The notes under the pieces were generated by a model. It ran no database searches and was not told where the DNA came from. It saw only the letters and a list, made by a program, of their open reading frames with translations. 64,000 nucleotides of DNA from Candidatus Saccharimonadota bacterium (lineage in GTDB: Bacteria; Patescibacteriota; Saccharimonadia; Saccharimonadales; Saccharimonadaceae), in assembly GCA_030528025.1 (NCBI GenBank), contig JAUMZP010000002.1, forward strand, positions 198,930 to 262,929. Direction: 5' to 3'. A program made the position numbers and the translations under genes. Positions 35,816-45,203 of the stretch are shown here, piece after piece (position 1 is the stretch's first letter; the number at the start of each line of letters is the position of its first letter).

Positions 35816-35840
35816 GTGTTGAGGTTAGCGTGGCCTGAGC

Positions 35841-36095
35841 TTATTTTTTGATAAGCTTGAGGATAACCAGTAGCACGACTGCGCCAAAGAAGGCGGTCAG
35901 TAGGCTGGCGAAATTAAAGCCAGTTAGCACATCGGCGCTGCCGCCCATCAGGCTTACAAGCCAGCCACCCAGCATTGCGCCGATGATACCAACGATGATA
36001 TTGGTGAGCGGGCCTGAGCCCTTGCCTTGATTAACCACCTTGGATGCCAGCCAGCCGGCCACACCACCGATGATAAGCCATACAAGTATAGTCAT
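35841..36095 (-). CDS. GlsB/YeaQ/YmgE family small membrane protein
   Basis: The protein has 84 aa. Three hydrophobic, Gly-rich helices: ILVWLIIGGVAGWLASKVV, GPLTNIIVGIIGAMLGGWLVSLMGG and NFASLLTAFFGAVVLLVILKLIKK. The pattern GGxAGWLA...G.GxxxNIxVGIIGAxxGG is diagnostic. Usually linked to stress responses; the molecular role is not settled. AAGGAG lies upstream of the start. Confidence 0.9.
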   Translation of the reverse strand: MTILVWLIIGGVAGWLASKVVNQGKGSGPLTNIIVGIIGAMLGGWLVSLMGGSADVLTGFNFASLLTAFFGAVVLLVILKLIKK

Positions 36096-36156
36096 AGTGT
36101 CGTTATCTCCTTATTAATGGTTATTGTGCTACTATAGCATCTTTGAGGAGTAAAAG

Positions 36157-38310
36157 CTACTGGGGCACCTCTGGGCTAAAGGTGACTCGCCCGTCAGCTA
36201 CCTTGGCTACCACCGTCATACCTTCGTGAATGCGCCCATCGATCAGCTCCAGCGCCAGCGGGTCAAGAATACGCTTTTGTACCAAACGCTTGAGCGGCCG
36301 GGCACCGAAGCTTGGGTCGTAGCCATCCCGCGCGAGCATGTCGCGGATGCTCTCGTCAAACGCCAGTGTGATATCGCGGCTGTCTTTAACCTGGCGGGCA
36401 ACGCGCTCCAGCTGCACATCAACGATGGCCCGCATGGCTTGCTCGTGAATACGGTCAAAAATCACAATATCGTCAATGCGGTTGAGGAATTCTGGGCGGA
36501 AGTGACGGCGCAGTACTTCAAGCATTTTATTGTCCAGCACAGACAGGTCATCACCGGTAAAGTCCATAATCATCTGCGAGCCAACGTTGCTTGTCATGAT
36601 GATAATGGTGTTGCTAAAGTCGATCGTCCGACCTTGGCCATCGGTCAGGCGGCCGTCGTCCAGCACTTGTAAGAGCACGTTAAAGACGTCGGGGTGGGCC
36701 TTCTCGATTTCGTCAAACAGTACCACGCTGTAGGGGCGGCGGCGCACTGCTTCGGTCAATTGGCCACCTTGGTCGTAGCCAACGTAGCCTGGTGGCGAGC
36801 CAATCAGGCGGGCTACGGCGTGACGCTCCATGTATTCGCTCATATCGATGCGGATCATGGCGTGCTCGTCGTCAAATAATTCGCGGCACAGGCTGCGGGC
36901 TACCTCTGTTTTGCCGACCCCGGTTGGGCCAAGGAAGAGGAAGGAACCAATCGGCCGGTTGGTATCGGCGAGGCCAGCGCGTGAACGGCGAATAGCGCTC
37001 GCCACGGCAGCCACGGCGCGGTCTTGGCCAATAACCTGGCGGCTGATTGAGTCTTCAAGTTTGGTTAATTTACTCGATTCGCTTTCCATCAGTCGCTCTA
37101 CGGGAATACCTGTCCAGCGCGCCACCACACTGGCGATATCGTCGGGCGTGACTTCTTCGCGCAGTAGGCGGTCGGCTGGTGGGATGGCCGCTAGTTCCTG
37201 GCGAGCGCTGGCGAGCTTTTTCTCCAGCTCTGGCATATCGCCGTATTTAATGCGGCTGGCGGTTGCCAGGTCGGCATCGCGTTCAGCGATTTCTAGTTGT
37301 GAGCGCAGACTGTCCATTTTTTCAGCAGCGGTGTTAACAGTCTGGAGGATATCCTTTTCGTGCTGCCATTTGGTATCGATGACATCAGCTTTGGCTCGGA
37401 GGTCAGCGATCTGCTGCTTAATTTCCTCTTTACGGGCCTTGGCGTGGTCGGATTTGTCTTTTTTGAGCGCGGCCTCTTCAATCTCTAGCTGCAAGCGGCG
37501 GTTATTGAGCCGATCCAGACTAATCGGCACGCTCTCCAGCTGCATCTTGAGAGCGCTGGTTGCTTCGTCCAGGAGATCAACCGCCTTATCTGGCAAAAAG
37601 CGATCAGGTAAGTAGCGAGTAGAGAGTCGCGCCGCCGCTACAATTGCATCATCAGCAATCTTGACGCCGTGGTGGACTTCGTACTTTTCCTTGAGGCCAC
37701 GCAAGATAGCGATGGTGTCGTCAAAGCTTGGCTCGCCGACATAGACTGGCTGAAAGCGCCGTTCCAGCGCCGCGTCTTTCTCAACATATTGACGATACTC
37801 GGACAGTGTGGTGGCACCAATCATATGGAGTTTACCCCGTGCCAGGGCAGGTTTGAGCATATTGCCGGCGTCCATACTGCCTTCGCCTTTGCCAGCGCCG
37901 ACCATGGTGTGAATTTCATCAACGAAGAGGATGATCTCGCCAGCAGCTTCCTCAACCTCTTTCAACACGCCTTTGAGGCGCTCTTCGAACTGACCGCGGA
38001 AGCTGGCACCCGCCAGCAAGCTGGAGATTTCCAGACTGATGAGCCGTTTATCCTGCAGCGACGCCGGTACGTTCCCCTTAACGATGCGCTGCGCCAAGGC
38101 CTCGACGATGGCGGTTTTACCGACGCCGGGTTCGCCGATCAACACCGGGTTATTCTTGGTACGCCGGCTGAGGATCTGCATGGTGCGGCGAATCTCTTCA
38201 TCTCGGCCGATCACTGGGTCGAGCTTGCCTTCACGCGCCAGAGCAGTGAGGTCGGTACCAAATTGCTCGAGGGGTTTTTTGTTATCTTGTTTGTTCATGG
38301 TTGGTGGCAT
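36157..38310 (-). CDS. clpB: ClpB-type AAA+ disaggregase lacking the N-domain
   Basis: The protein has 717 aa, while full ClpB has about 860. It starts at the first AAA domain ([27 protein letters not shown]), with Walker [11 protein letters not shown] and Walker [14 protein letters not shown]. The coiled-coil middle domain is present (about 275-390), so this is ClpB and not ClpA/C. The second AAA domain has [11 protein letters not shown] and [16 protein letters not shown]. The C-terminal domain is normal ([17 protein letters not shown]). The substrate-binding N-domain is absent; AAGGAGAG before the ATG shows this start is real. With DnaK it rescues aggregated proteins. A CIRCE operator lies upstream. 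Confidence 0.95.
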   Translation of the reverse strand: MPPTMNKQDNKKPLEQFGTDLTALAREGKLDPVIGRDEEIRRTMQILSRRTKNNPVLIGEPGVGKTAIVEALAQRIVKGNVPASLQDKRLISLEISSLLAGASFRGQFEERLKGVLKEVEEAAGEIILFVDEIHTMVGAGKGEGSMDAGNMLKPALARGKLHMIGATTLSEYRQYVEKDAALERRFQPVYVGEPSFDDTIAILRGLKEKYEVHHGVKIADDAIVAAARLSTRYLPDRFLPDKAVDLLDEATSALKMQLESVPISLDRLNNRRLQLEIEEAALKKDKSDHAKARKEEIKQQIADLRAKADVIDTKWQHEKDILQTVNTAAEKMDSLRSQLEIAERDADLATASRIKYGDMPELEKKLASARQELAAIPPADRLLREEVTPDDIASVVARWTGIPVERLMESESSKLTKLEDSISRQVIGQDRAVAAVASAIRRSRAGLADTNRPIGSFLFLGPTGVGKTEVARSLCRELFDDEHAMIRIDMSEYMERHAVARLIGSPPGYVGYDQGGQLTEAVRRRPYSVVLFDEIEKAHPDVFNVLLQVLDDGRLTDGQGRTIDFSNTIIIMTSNVGSQMIMDFTGDDLSVLDNKMLEVLRRHFRPEFLNRIDDIVIFDRIHEQAMRAIVDVQLERVARQVKDSRDITLAFDESIRDMLARDGYDPSFGARPLKRLVQKRILDPLALELIDGRIHEGMTVVAKVADGRVTFSPEVPQ

Positions 38311-38417
38311 ATATCTCTCTCCTTGTAGTTATGTAGTGCGGACAACAGAACGCCCGATTAGTTGCTTAAAAAACGAGTAGCCGATCGCGCTGGGCATCAG
38401 CCGCGTGGCCTATTGGT

Positions 38418-38455
38418 ATAGTAGCAAATTAGCACTCTCAGTTCAAGAGTGCTAA
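38418..38455 (-). promoter_or_regulatory. CIRCE element and promoter of clpB
   Basis: TTAGCACTC, 9 nt, GAGTGCTAA (38429-38455) is a perfect CIRCE, the operator of the heat-shock repressor HrcA. On the minus strand TTGAAC (38446-38441), a 17-nt spacer and TACTAT (38423-38418) form the promoter, with the -35 lying in the CIRCE loop. clpB is therefore predicted to be in the HrcA regulon. hrcA itself is not in the window. Confidence 0.9.
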
Positions 38456-38619
38456 TTGACATGAGTTTTGATGGGTGCACCTGATTTGCTCAGCACTACT
38501 TTTTTAGCGTCAAGTGCGTATACTCATAAGAGCAATATAAGACATTGATGTTTCAGCGACTTAACCCTTCTGAGTGAGATTAAAAGGATATAGCAGCAAT
38601 CAGTTTCCATTCTTTTGTG

Positions 38620-38625
38620 TATAAT
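38620..38625 (+). promoter_or_regulatory. -10 element of the Nudix gene (leaderless start)
   Basis: TATAAT, seven bases, then ATG at 38633. It decides against the longer frame that begins at 38615, upstream of the -10. Confidence 0.65.
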
Positions 38626-38632
38626 AGACGCC

Positions 38633-39133
38633 ATGACAAACATATATTTTACTCGGGTAATCCAACCGGAGAATGACCACCCCCATTTCTTAGCCAAAGC
38701 ACTCATTGTTGATGTGACTGGCAAAATTCTCGTCCTTGAGCGCAGTAATACACATCTGCTCTTTCCGCACGGTACCGACCTGCCTGGTGGCATAGTTGAG
38801 CCTGGCGAGACACCACTTGAGGCAGCACGGCGGGAGATAGAAGAAGAGACTGGCCTTGGCTTTGCGCCGAGTCAGCTGAGTGTGGCCTTCGAGCACGTAC
38901 TGCCACACCCTGATGGCCAGCGGCTAAGCTATATGTGCTACGCGGCACGCGTTGATGGTGATGCACCAGAAATTACCCTCAGCTGGGAGCACAGTGGCTA
39001 CCGATGGTTCACACCAGATGAGCTTATGCAGAAGCCTATCACGTCGCAGACTGACTATCCCTTTGCGGCGGCTGTGCACTATATCAGCTTATTGCGGCAC
39101 TATGCCCAACAGGAACGACCTGAACTGCTGTAA
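38633..39133 (+). CDS. Nudix hydrolase
   Basis: The protein has 166 aa. The complete Nudix box GGIVEPGETPLEAARREIEEETGL fits GX5EX7REUXEEXGU and binds the catalytic metal. The fold is otherwise ordinary (HFLAKALIVDVTGKILVLERSNTHLLFPHGTDLPGG; WEHSGYRWFTPDEL). Substrates are nucleoside diphosphates linked to another group, but which one cannot be told. The neighbouring 77-aa gene follows after 20 nt. Confidence 0.9.
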   Translation: MTNIYFTRVIQPENDHPHFLAKALIVDVTGKILVLERSNTHLLFPHGTDLPGGIVEPGETPLEAARREIEEETGLGFAPSQLSVAFEHVLPHPDGQRLSYMCYAARVDGDAPEITLSWEHSGYRWFTPDELMQKPITSQTDYPFAAAVHYISLLRHYAQQERPELL

Positions 39134-39153
39134 CCGATAAATAATAAAGGAGA

Positions 39154-39387
39154 ATGACCGACTCAAAGACAGAGATATACCGGCAGCATAATATGGAGGT
39201 TGCAATTGATGACTCGCCGCATCACCTCGAGCGTGGCCTTGAAGGAGATGATGCGCCGCTTGGCTTGGCAATTTTATTTGGCGAACGGCCATGGCATCCA
39301 GGCGTTACGATCGATGATCCGCGCGCTATTGAGTGCCGCACCTGGGCGGAGGCGGAAGAGGCTATTGCTCGGTATTTCGCTCGGTAA
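39154..39387 (+). CDS. Small hypothetical protein, 77 aa
   Basis: AAAGGAG stands 3 nt before the ATG. The acidic protein has a helical C-terminus (CRTWAEAEEAIARYFAR) and a VTIDDPRAIE segment. No family recognised. It is probably cotranscribed with the Nudix gene. Confidence 0.5.
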   Translation: MTDSKTEIYRQHNMEVAIDDSPHHLERGLEGDDAPLGLAILFGERPWHPGVTIDDPRAIECRTWAEAEEAIARYFAR

Positions 39388-39468
39388 ATTTGAGTGAGAA
39401 AAATCTGGCTCTGGATAATACACTGATTGGCTTGCAATCTGTATGTAGGATGGGCTACTATATTTTCT

Positions 39469-40213
39469 ATGAATCTAATGATGAAACTAACGAGACTCTT
39501 GAGAGTTCTCTGGCCAGTACTACTCTGCGCGGTGGTGTGGCAGCTGCTGCTGCAGTTTGCCTCGGTAGACCAGTAGTGATGGCTACAAAAAGCAATGAGC
39601 CCACTCACGACGGCGATGATTTTTCTTGCAGTTTGGCGCTATAGCGATCGGCATCAGCCAACGACATGGCTCCTTCTTGTAGCGCTTGTGCTGTTTGCTG
39701 TGACCGACTCGCTGGTGGCATTCTTGCCCTTCTCGCATCTCATCGTTGGGCTGAGGGGTGTCTTTGCTGGCGTATCCGGTGCTCTGTGTTATAAATTTGT
39801 GGCGCCTCATCTTTGCCCTTGCGAAGGGGGCCGCCAGGCGCATAAATTGGGTATTGCTGCTAGCTACCTTCATGGGCAATGCAATAATGGTATATTCAAC
39901 ACTGTACAATGTGTTGCCGCGTGTAGGAAGACCGCTCCTTGCTGGAGCAATAAAAGTGTATGCTGCTGTACTTATGGTGCTGATGACGAGCGGGACAGCA
40001 GCAGCTCTGACAGACTATTGGCTACGGTGGAGCGTGGGCAGTTGTAATGGGACAATACTTGCTGCCTCGGAGTCGGCCCTTGCGCTGCAGCTCTTTGGTA
40101 AAGCATCTGAGGCATGGATTATCTATAGTATTATCCCATTGTATTGGTGTGGCCTCGTCTCCTATGTTGCGGCAAGCCGACCAAAGAAGGAGCGGCTTAC
40201 ATCGCGAGTGTAG
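39469..40213 (+). pseudogene. YhhN-family membrane protein, two in-frame stops and a frameshift
   Basis: The N-terminal helix LLRVLWPVLLCAVVWQLLLQFASVDQ (frame from 39469) is followed by adjacent stops TAG TGA (39574-39579). The same frame continues with MSPLTTAMIFLAVWRYSDRH, LLVALVLFAVTDSLVAFLPF and VGLRGVFAGVSGALCYKF. A shift near 39790-39830 leads to RRINWVLLLATFMGNAIMVYSTLYNVLP and AASESALALQLFGKASEAWIIYSIIPLYWCGLVSYVAAS. Order and motifs fit YhhN (TMEM86/lysoplasmalogenase-like) proteins with about eight helices. TACTAT 7 nt before the ATG suggests the promoter survives. Confidence 0.65.
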
Positions 40214-40286
40214 CGCTCTAAAAGATGTGGAGAGGCTCAGTTGGCCGTCTAGTATCTCACCAGTATACATGCTACAATAAGACGAT

Positions 40287-43121
40287 ATGTCGGAGCAGAT
40301 ACGTATTGTTGGGGCGCGCCAGAATAACCTCAAAGATGTCAGCGTGACCATTCCACGCGATCAGTTTGTGGTGGTGACAGGCCTGAGTGGTAGTGGTAAG
40401 TCAAGCCTTGTCTTTGATACGATCTACGCTGAGGGGCAGCGCCGCTATGTGGAGAGTTTGAGCAGCTATGCACGGCAGTTTCTTGGCATTATGGATAAGC
40501 CCGACGTTGACTCCATTGATGGCCTGAGCCCCAGTATTAGCATCGACCAAAAGTCAACGAGCCGCAACCCGCGCTCCACTGTGGCTACAGTGACGGAGAT
40601 TTACGATTATTTGCGCCTGCTCTTTGCTCGGGTGGGGGTGCCGCATTGCCCAGCTCTTATGCCCGATGGTACGCGCTGTGGCAAGCCTGTCCAGCGCCGG
40701 ACAGCTCAGTCTATTATCGACGAAATTATGAAACTTCCTGAGGGGAGCAAGCTCATGCTGCTGGCACCGATCGTGAGCCAAAAGAAAGGGGAATTTGCCC
40801 ACATCCCCGAGCAGTACATGCGCAGTGGCTTTGCACGGGCTCGGGTAGATGGCGTAGTGTATGCGCTTGATGAGTTTCCAGAATTGCAGAAGAGCTATAA
40901 GCATGATATTGAACTGGTGGTCGATCGTGTCGTGATGGCACCAACGATGATGAGTCGCATCTCGCAGTCGGTTGAGCAAGCGCTGGAGCTTGCTAGTGGG
41001 GTTGTGCAGGTGCTGGATGCCAAGAGTGGGGAGATCACAACGTATAGTCAGCGCTATGCCTGTATGGATCACCCAGGAGAAGATATCCCCGAGCTTGAGC
41101 CGCGGCTTTTTAGCTTCAACGCGCCGCAGGGAGCGTGTCCGGTTTGCACGGGCCTCGGTACACGTCTGGAGGTTGACCCAGAGCTCATCCTTAACCCTAA
41201 TCTGACGATTGCCGAGGGAGCAATCCGCCCCTTCAACCGCTTTAATGCCGAAGCATGGTATATGAAGCGTCTCGCCGCGGTGGCTGAGGAGTACGGCTTT
41301 AGCCTGCACGCGCCTGTCAAGGAGTTGAGTGATGATGTTGTGCAGAAGGTACTGTATGGCACAGGCAGGCAAAAATATCGTATTCACCTCAGCGGTAATC
41401 GCTATTACGACTCGACCTACGAAGGGGTTATCCCGAACCTTGAGCGTCGCCATCGCGAAACCGATAGTGAGTTTATGCGCAAAGATATCGAGCGCTTCAT
41501 GCGGGAGCGTAAGTGTACGGCCTGTAAGGGAGCGCGACTCAAACCAGTGGTACTTGCAGTGACAGTCAATAGCCTCTCTATTATGGATATTTGCAATCTT
41601 GACGTCGCCAACGCGCTGGATATGATAGGTCAGCTGGAATTTACTGCGGAACAGCAGCACATTGTTAAGCTTGTTGTCAAAGAAATCATGGCGCGGCTGG
41701 GCTTTATGAACAATGTTGGACTCAGCTATCTCGAGCTGGGGCGAGCAGCGAACACGCTCAGTGGTGGTGAGGCGCAACGTATCCGCCTCGCGACGCAGAT
41801 TGGTAGTGGTCTGCAGGGGGTGCTGTATGTGTTGGATGAGCCATCGATTGGCCTCCACCAGCGTGATAACGATCGCCTTATCCAGACGCTCAAAAATCTA
41901 CGCGACCTAGGTAATACCGTGCTTGTAGTAGAGCACGATGAGGATACAATTGCGGCGGCTGACTATCTCGTAGATGTTGGGCCAGGTGCTGGCGTGCACG
42001 GCGGGGAAATTGTGGCATATGGCACGCCAGCAGAGGTAGCACGCATGCCGCAGAGCATCACTGGTCGGTATCTGTCTGGCGCGGAGAAGATCCCAGTGCC
42101 AGCTCAGCGCCGCCCAATTGAACAGGGCCGTGCACTAATAATCCGTGGGGCACGCGAGAATAATCTCAAGAATATCGACGTCACCATCCCGCTTGGCGTC
42201 CTTACACTGGTGACAGGGGTGAGTGGCAGTGGTAAGTCGACGCTCGTCAATAGCATTCTCGCGAGCGAGCTCACTGCCCGTTTACATCGCGCCCAAGCAG
42301 TGCCAGGTGCACATGATGCAATCGATGGGGTCGAACAGCTCGATAAAGCAATTGTTATCGACCAGTCGGCAATTGGCCGCACTCCGCGCTCCAACCCTGC
42401 TACCTATACCGGTGTCTTTACACAGATTCGCGAGCTTTTTGCGGGCACGCCTGAGGCGAATATCCGCGGCTACAAGCCAGGGCGCTTTAGCTTTAATGTT
42501 AAAGGCGGGCGCTGCGAGCATTGTCAGGGCGATGGCGTTATTAAGATTGAGATGCATTTCTTGCCGGATGTCTATATTCAATGCCCCGAGTGCCATGGTA
42601 AACGCTATAATCGTGAGGCGCTTGAGATCACCTATAAAGATAAGACGATTAGCGATGTCCTGGATATGACGGTCGAGCAAGCCTGTGAGTTCTTCGCTAA
42701 CATTCCTGCGATCGCTCGCAAGTTGACGACGATCAACGAAGTGGGTCTTGGCTATATCAAGCTCGGCCAGCCCGCCACGACCTTTAGTGGTGGTGAGGCA
42801 CAGCGTATCAAACTTGCTACCGAGCTGAGTCGGCGCACGACTGGCAAGACACTCTATATTCTCGACGAACCAACTACCGGCCTGCACACCGCTGACGTCA
42901 AGAAGTTACTCGAAATTCTCCAACGCCTCGTAGCGGGTGGCAACAGCATGGTTATCATTGAGCATAATCTTGAGGTTATCAAATGCGCTGACCATATTAT
43001 TGACATGGGTCCCGAAGGCGGGCAGGGTGGCGGCACCGTCATCGCCAGTGGTACACCCGAAGAGGTGGCACATAACCCAGTATCGTTTACCGGGAAGTAT
43101 TTGCGGCCACTGTTGGGCTAA
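40287..43121 (+). CDS. uvrA: Excinuclease ABC subunit A
   Basis: The protein has 944 aa. UvrA is the damage-recognition ATPase of nucleotide excision repair. Two ABC modules: GLSGSGKSSLVFDTIYAEGQRRYVESLSSYARQF and GVSGSGKSTLVNSIL for Walker A, and LSGGEAQRIRLATQIGSGLQGVLYVLDEPSIGLH and FSGGEAQRIKLATELSRRTTGKTLYILDEPTTGLH for signature plus Walker B. Zinc-binding CTACKG and CEHCQG...CPECHG are present. The N-terminal zinc finger region reads HCPALMPDGTRCGK, shorter in Cys than usual. TACAAT lies 8 nt before the ATG. Confidence 0.97.
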   Translation: MSEQIRIVGARQNNLKDVSVTIPRDQFVVVTGLSGSGKSSLVFDTIYAEGQRRYVESLSSYARQFLGIMDKPDVDSIDGLSPSISIDQKSTSRNPRSTVATVTEIYDYLRLLFARVGVPHCPALMPDGTRCGKPVQRRTAQSIIDEIMKLPEGSKLMLLAPIVSQKKGEFAHIPEQYMRSGFARARVDGVVYALDEFPELQKSYKHDIELVVDRVVMAPTMMSRISQSVEQALELASGVVQVLDAKSGEITTYSQRYACMDHPGEDIPELEPRLFSFNAPQGACPVCTGLGTRLEVDPELILNPNLTIAEGAIRPFNRFNAEAWYMKRLAAVAEEYGFSLHAPVKELSDDVVQKVLYGTGRQKYRIHLSGNRYYDSTYEGVIPNLERRHRETDSEFMRKDIERFMRERKCTACKGARLKPVVLAVTVNSLSIMDICNLDVANALDMIGQLEFTAEQQHIVKLVVKEIMARLGFMNNVGLSYLELGRAANTLSGGEAQRIRLATQIGSGLQGVLYVLDEPSIGLHQRDNDRLIQTLKNLRDLGNTVLVVEHDEDTIAAADYLVDVGPGAGVHGGEIVAYGTPAEVARMPQSITGRYLSGAEKIPVPAQRRPIEQGRALIIRGARENNLKNIDVTIPLGVLTLVTGVSGSGKSTLVNSILASELTARLHRAQAVPGAHDAIDGVEQLDKAIVIDQSAIGRTPRSNPATYTGVFTQIRELFAGTPEANIRGYKPGRFSFNVKGGRCEHCQGDGVIKIEMHFLPDVYIQCPECHGKRYNREALEITYKDKTISDVLDMTVEQACEFFANIPAIARKLTTINEVGLGYIKLGQPATTFSGGEAQRIKLATELSRRTTGKTLYILDEPTTGLHTADVKKLLEILQRLVAGGNSMVIIEHNLEVIKCADHIIDMGPEGGQGGGTVIASGTPEEVAHNPVSFTGKYLRPLLG

Positions 43122-43176
43122 TTTCAAAGGATAAAAACATATATGGTGTTACTGCGACAAGAGGAGCTCGTTCGTC

Positions 43177-43620
43177 TTAGAGTAGGCCTAGTTCGCGGCA
43201 ATAGTTGCTATTGCGTTTTTCATCGCGAACACGCGGTGGGAGGAGTTTCGCGAGACTTCTAGTGTATAATTCGCCGCCGTCAGAGTCCGGTTGCTCATGA
43301 CGTGTCACAGCTCCACCCTGATAATAGAATTTCCATACATCGCAAAACCCGGATGGATGCTCGTGCTTCTTCTCACGGCAACTCACGCCAGCGTAGATTA
43401 CCTCACTATTGTGAGCAAAAACGTACGTTTTGCACGTTTCGCCCTGGCGGATCTGTGCCAGATAGCGTTCGGTCATTTGGCGTGCCGGTGCGTCGTTGCC
43501 ATATGCTAGGCCATCCGTCCACCACCAATAGACTGCGAACCCGCCCGCAACCAGTGCCAGAAACAGTACAAGGAGGATAAGTCGTTTGATGCGAATGCGC
43601 GGAAGAAGTGGTAGCTTCAT
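43177..43620 (-). CDS. Hypothetical membrane-anchored protein, 147 aa
   Basis: A basic N-terminus and one membrane helix (RLILLVLFLALVAGGFAVYWWW, about 13-34) precede a small outer domain with three conserved-looking Cys (ETCKTYVF, GVSCREKK, GFCDVWKFYYQGG) and a fourth near the end (NYCREL). Disulfides are possible. No family recognised. Confidence 0.55.
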   Translation of the reverse strand: MKLPLLPRIRIKRLILLVLFLALVAGGFAVYWWWTDGLAYGNDAPARQMTERYLAQIRQGETCKTYVFAHNSEVIYAGVSCREKKHEHPSGFCDVWKFYYQGGAVTRHEQPDSDGGELYTRSLAKLLPPRVRDEKRNSNYCRELGLL

Positions 43621-43765
43621 AGCTATACAATACCGCGCAGTAAGGGATAATGCAAATTTGCTTGCTATCAGTAATCGGCAACAATATCCGCGCTATGACC
43701 CTTCAGGCATGATAGGATAATGAGAGTAATATATACGTATAAAACCAAGGTAGAGTATATCTACT

Positions 43766-44296
43766 ATGAGATCAAAACAGTCACAACCTGATAAGCAATC
43801 ATATTGCACTGCGATCCTCCGCTATGCTCAGCGCGATCAAGCGATGCGCCAGCAGTACTTGGCTGATGGTGGGGTATGGGATGCATCGCTCGACGCTGAC
43901 TCGACTGAATTTTTGCGTACGATTGTGGCGGCAATTGGCTGGCCAACAATACGTATGGTGGGCAGTAAGGCTTCGACCGCGGCGTGGTTGCTACTACAGC
44001 ATTCGCCAGATATCGACTTTATGGAGCGCTGCCTTGAGCTAATGAAGGCAGTGCCACGTGGTGAGGTTGCGCTGCGCGATATAGCCTTCCTCGAGGATCG
44101 GGTGTGTTTACTGCGTAGTCGGCCACAGATATATGGCTCGCAGTTTCAGGGGCGAGGTAAAACCCTTCGTCTCTACCTGGTCCAAGACGCTGAGCGGCTT
44201 GATGAGCGTCGTGCAGCGATGGGTCTGCCGCCATTTGCAGAGTATGAAAAGCAGATTCGTCAGATGTATGGCGATGAGCCGCCAGCTGCCAGATAA
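43766..44296 (+). CDS. DUF6624-like protein
   Basis: The protein has 176 aa. The blocks RDQAMRQQYLADG, AIGWPTIRMVGSKASTAAWLLLQHSPDIDFMERCLELM, DIAFLEDRVCLLRSRPQIYGSQF and DERRAAMGLPPFAEYEKQIRQMYG fit the pattern I associate with DUF6624 (WP...VG..A..AAWLL.QH; DRV....G.PQ.YG.Q). The function of that family is unknown. No signal peptide. Confidence 0.65.
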   Translation: MRSKQSQPDKQSYCTAILRYAQRDQAMRQQYLADGGVWDASLDADSTEFLRTIVAAIGWPTIRMVGSKASTAAWLLLQHSPDIDFMERCLELMKAVPRGEVALRDIAFLEDRVCLLRSRPQIYGSQFQGRGKTLRLYLVQDAERLDERRAAMGLPPFAEYEKQIRQMYGDEPPAAR

Positions 44297-44340
44297 GAGG
44301 TATAGGGCAAAAATCTCGGACAGTCGAACAAGACAAAATA

Positions 44341-44372
44341 AAAGAGCCAGCTGCTCATGCGCTGACTTTTTT
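44341..44372 (+). terminator. Imperfect terminator after the DUF6624-like gene
   Basis: AAAGAGCCAGC pairs with GCTGACTTTTTT around a 9-nt loop, with one internal mismatch region, and ends in six T. Confidence 0.5.
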
Positions 44373-44405
44373 ACACAAATAGTGTACTAAATAAATGTAC
44401 TGAGG

Positions 44406-45074
44406 TTATTTCTTCGTTCGCTTGCCTTTACTGAACAGCACAGAGAGCTGATACCTGAGCTTATCGCGAGTTGATTTTTGTTTGAGCGCATGGATAGCCA
44501 TCGGTGCAACAGAGATAAGGATGATAATAATTGCGGTCACCTCAATATTAACCCCAGCCCCAGTGAGGATTGCGCCTGCAAAATAGCCAAGATAGGTGAA
44601 GATGGCGGCCCATAGCGCACCCCCGACGATATTAAACAAGAGGAACGTATTGTAGTGCATCTTGCTGGCACCAGCCACAATTGGGGCAAAGGTGCGCACG
44701 ACGGGTACAAAGCGCGCCAGGACGATGGTTAGTGAGCCATGCTTTTGGTAAAATTGCTCGGCCTGCTCAAGATATTTTTTCTTAAAAAAGCGCGAGTTGG
44801 GCTTGAGAAAAAGCTTGCGCCCGACTTTGCGACCAAAGGCATAGCCAGTGCTATCGCCCAGGATTGCCATAAGAGCGATCGCTGCAACGAAGAGATGAAT
44901 ATTGAGTGGGTGGCCAAACAGGCGAAGGATCTCTTGATTCACCATATAGCCTGCCGTAAAGAGTAGACTATCCCCTGGCAAGACAAAACCGATCAAGAGG
45001 CCAGACTCTGCATAGACCACGAGTAAAACCGCGGCAATGCCGAGGCCGGTAATTGCATGTATAAGTGATTCCAT
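44406..45074 (-). CDS. DedA family membrane protein
   Basis: The protein has 222 aa with about five hydrophobic segments. DedA signatures: FVLPGDSLLFTAGYM, ILGDSTGYAFGRKVGRKLF and LARFVPVVRTFAPIVAGASKMHYNTFLLFNIVGGALWA. DedA proteins are linked to undecaprenyl-phosphate or phospholipid flipping and to membrane-potential homeostasis; which applies here is not known. TATACT lies 8 nt before the ATG. Confidence 0.9.
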   Translation of the reverse strand: MESLIHAITGLGIAAVLLVVYAESGLLIGFVLPGDSLLFTAGYMVNQEILRLFGHPLNIHLFVAAIALMAILGDSTGYAFGRKVGRKLFLKPNSRFFKKKYLEQAEQFYQKHGSLTIVLARFVPVVRTFAPIVAGASKMHYNTFLLFNIVGGALWAAIFTYLGYFAGAILTGAGVNIEVTAIIIILISVAPMAIHALKQKSTRDKLRYQLSVLFSKGKRTKK

Positions 45075-45203
45075 CGCGCTTTAGTATACCATACTTCGCT
45101 CAGAGAAGGGAGCTCTCCGCTGCTTTTAGCTCGCGCAGTACAAAAATGCTATACTAAAAAGGCAATATTACTTAACTCCGGAACCATATCCGAAAGGAGA
45201 ACT

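Noticed and set aside
36830-37615. 261-aa ORF antisense to clpB
   Set aside because: Its Ser/Arg/Leu-rich composition is typical of reading a GC-rich gene on the opposite strand, and the clpB frame is certain.
40554-41858. 434-aa ORF antisense to uvrA
   Set aside because: A shadow of a long, conserved gene; no promoter or ribosome-binding site and no recognisable domain.
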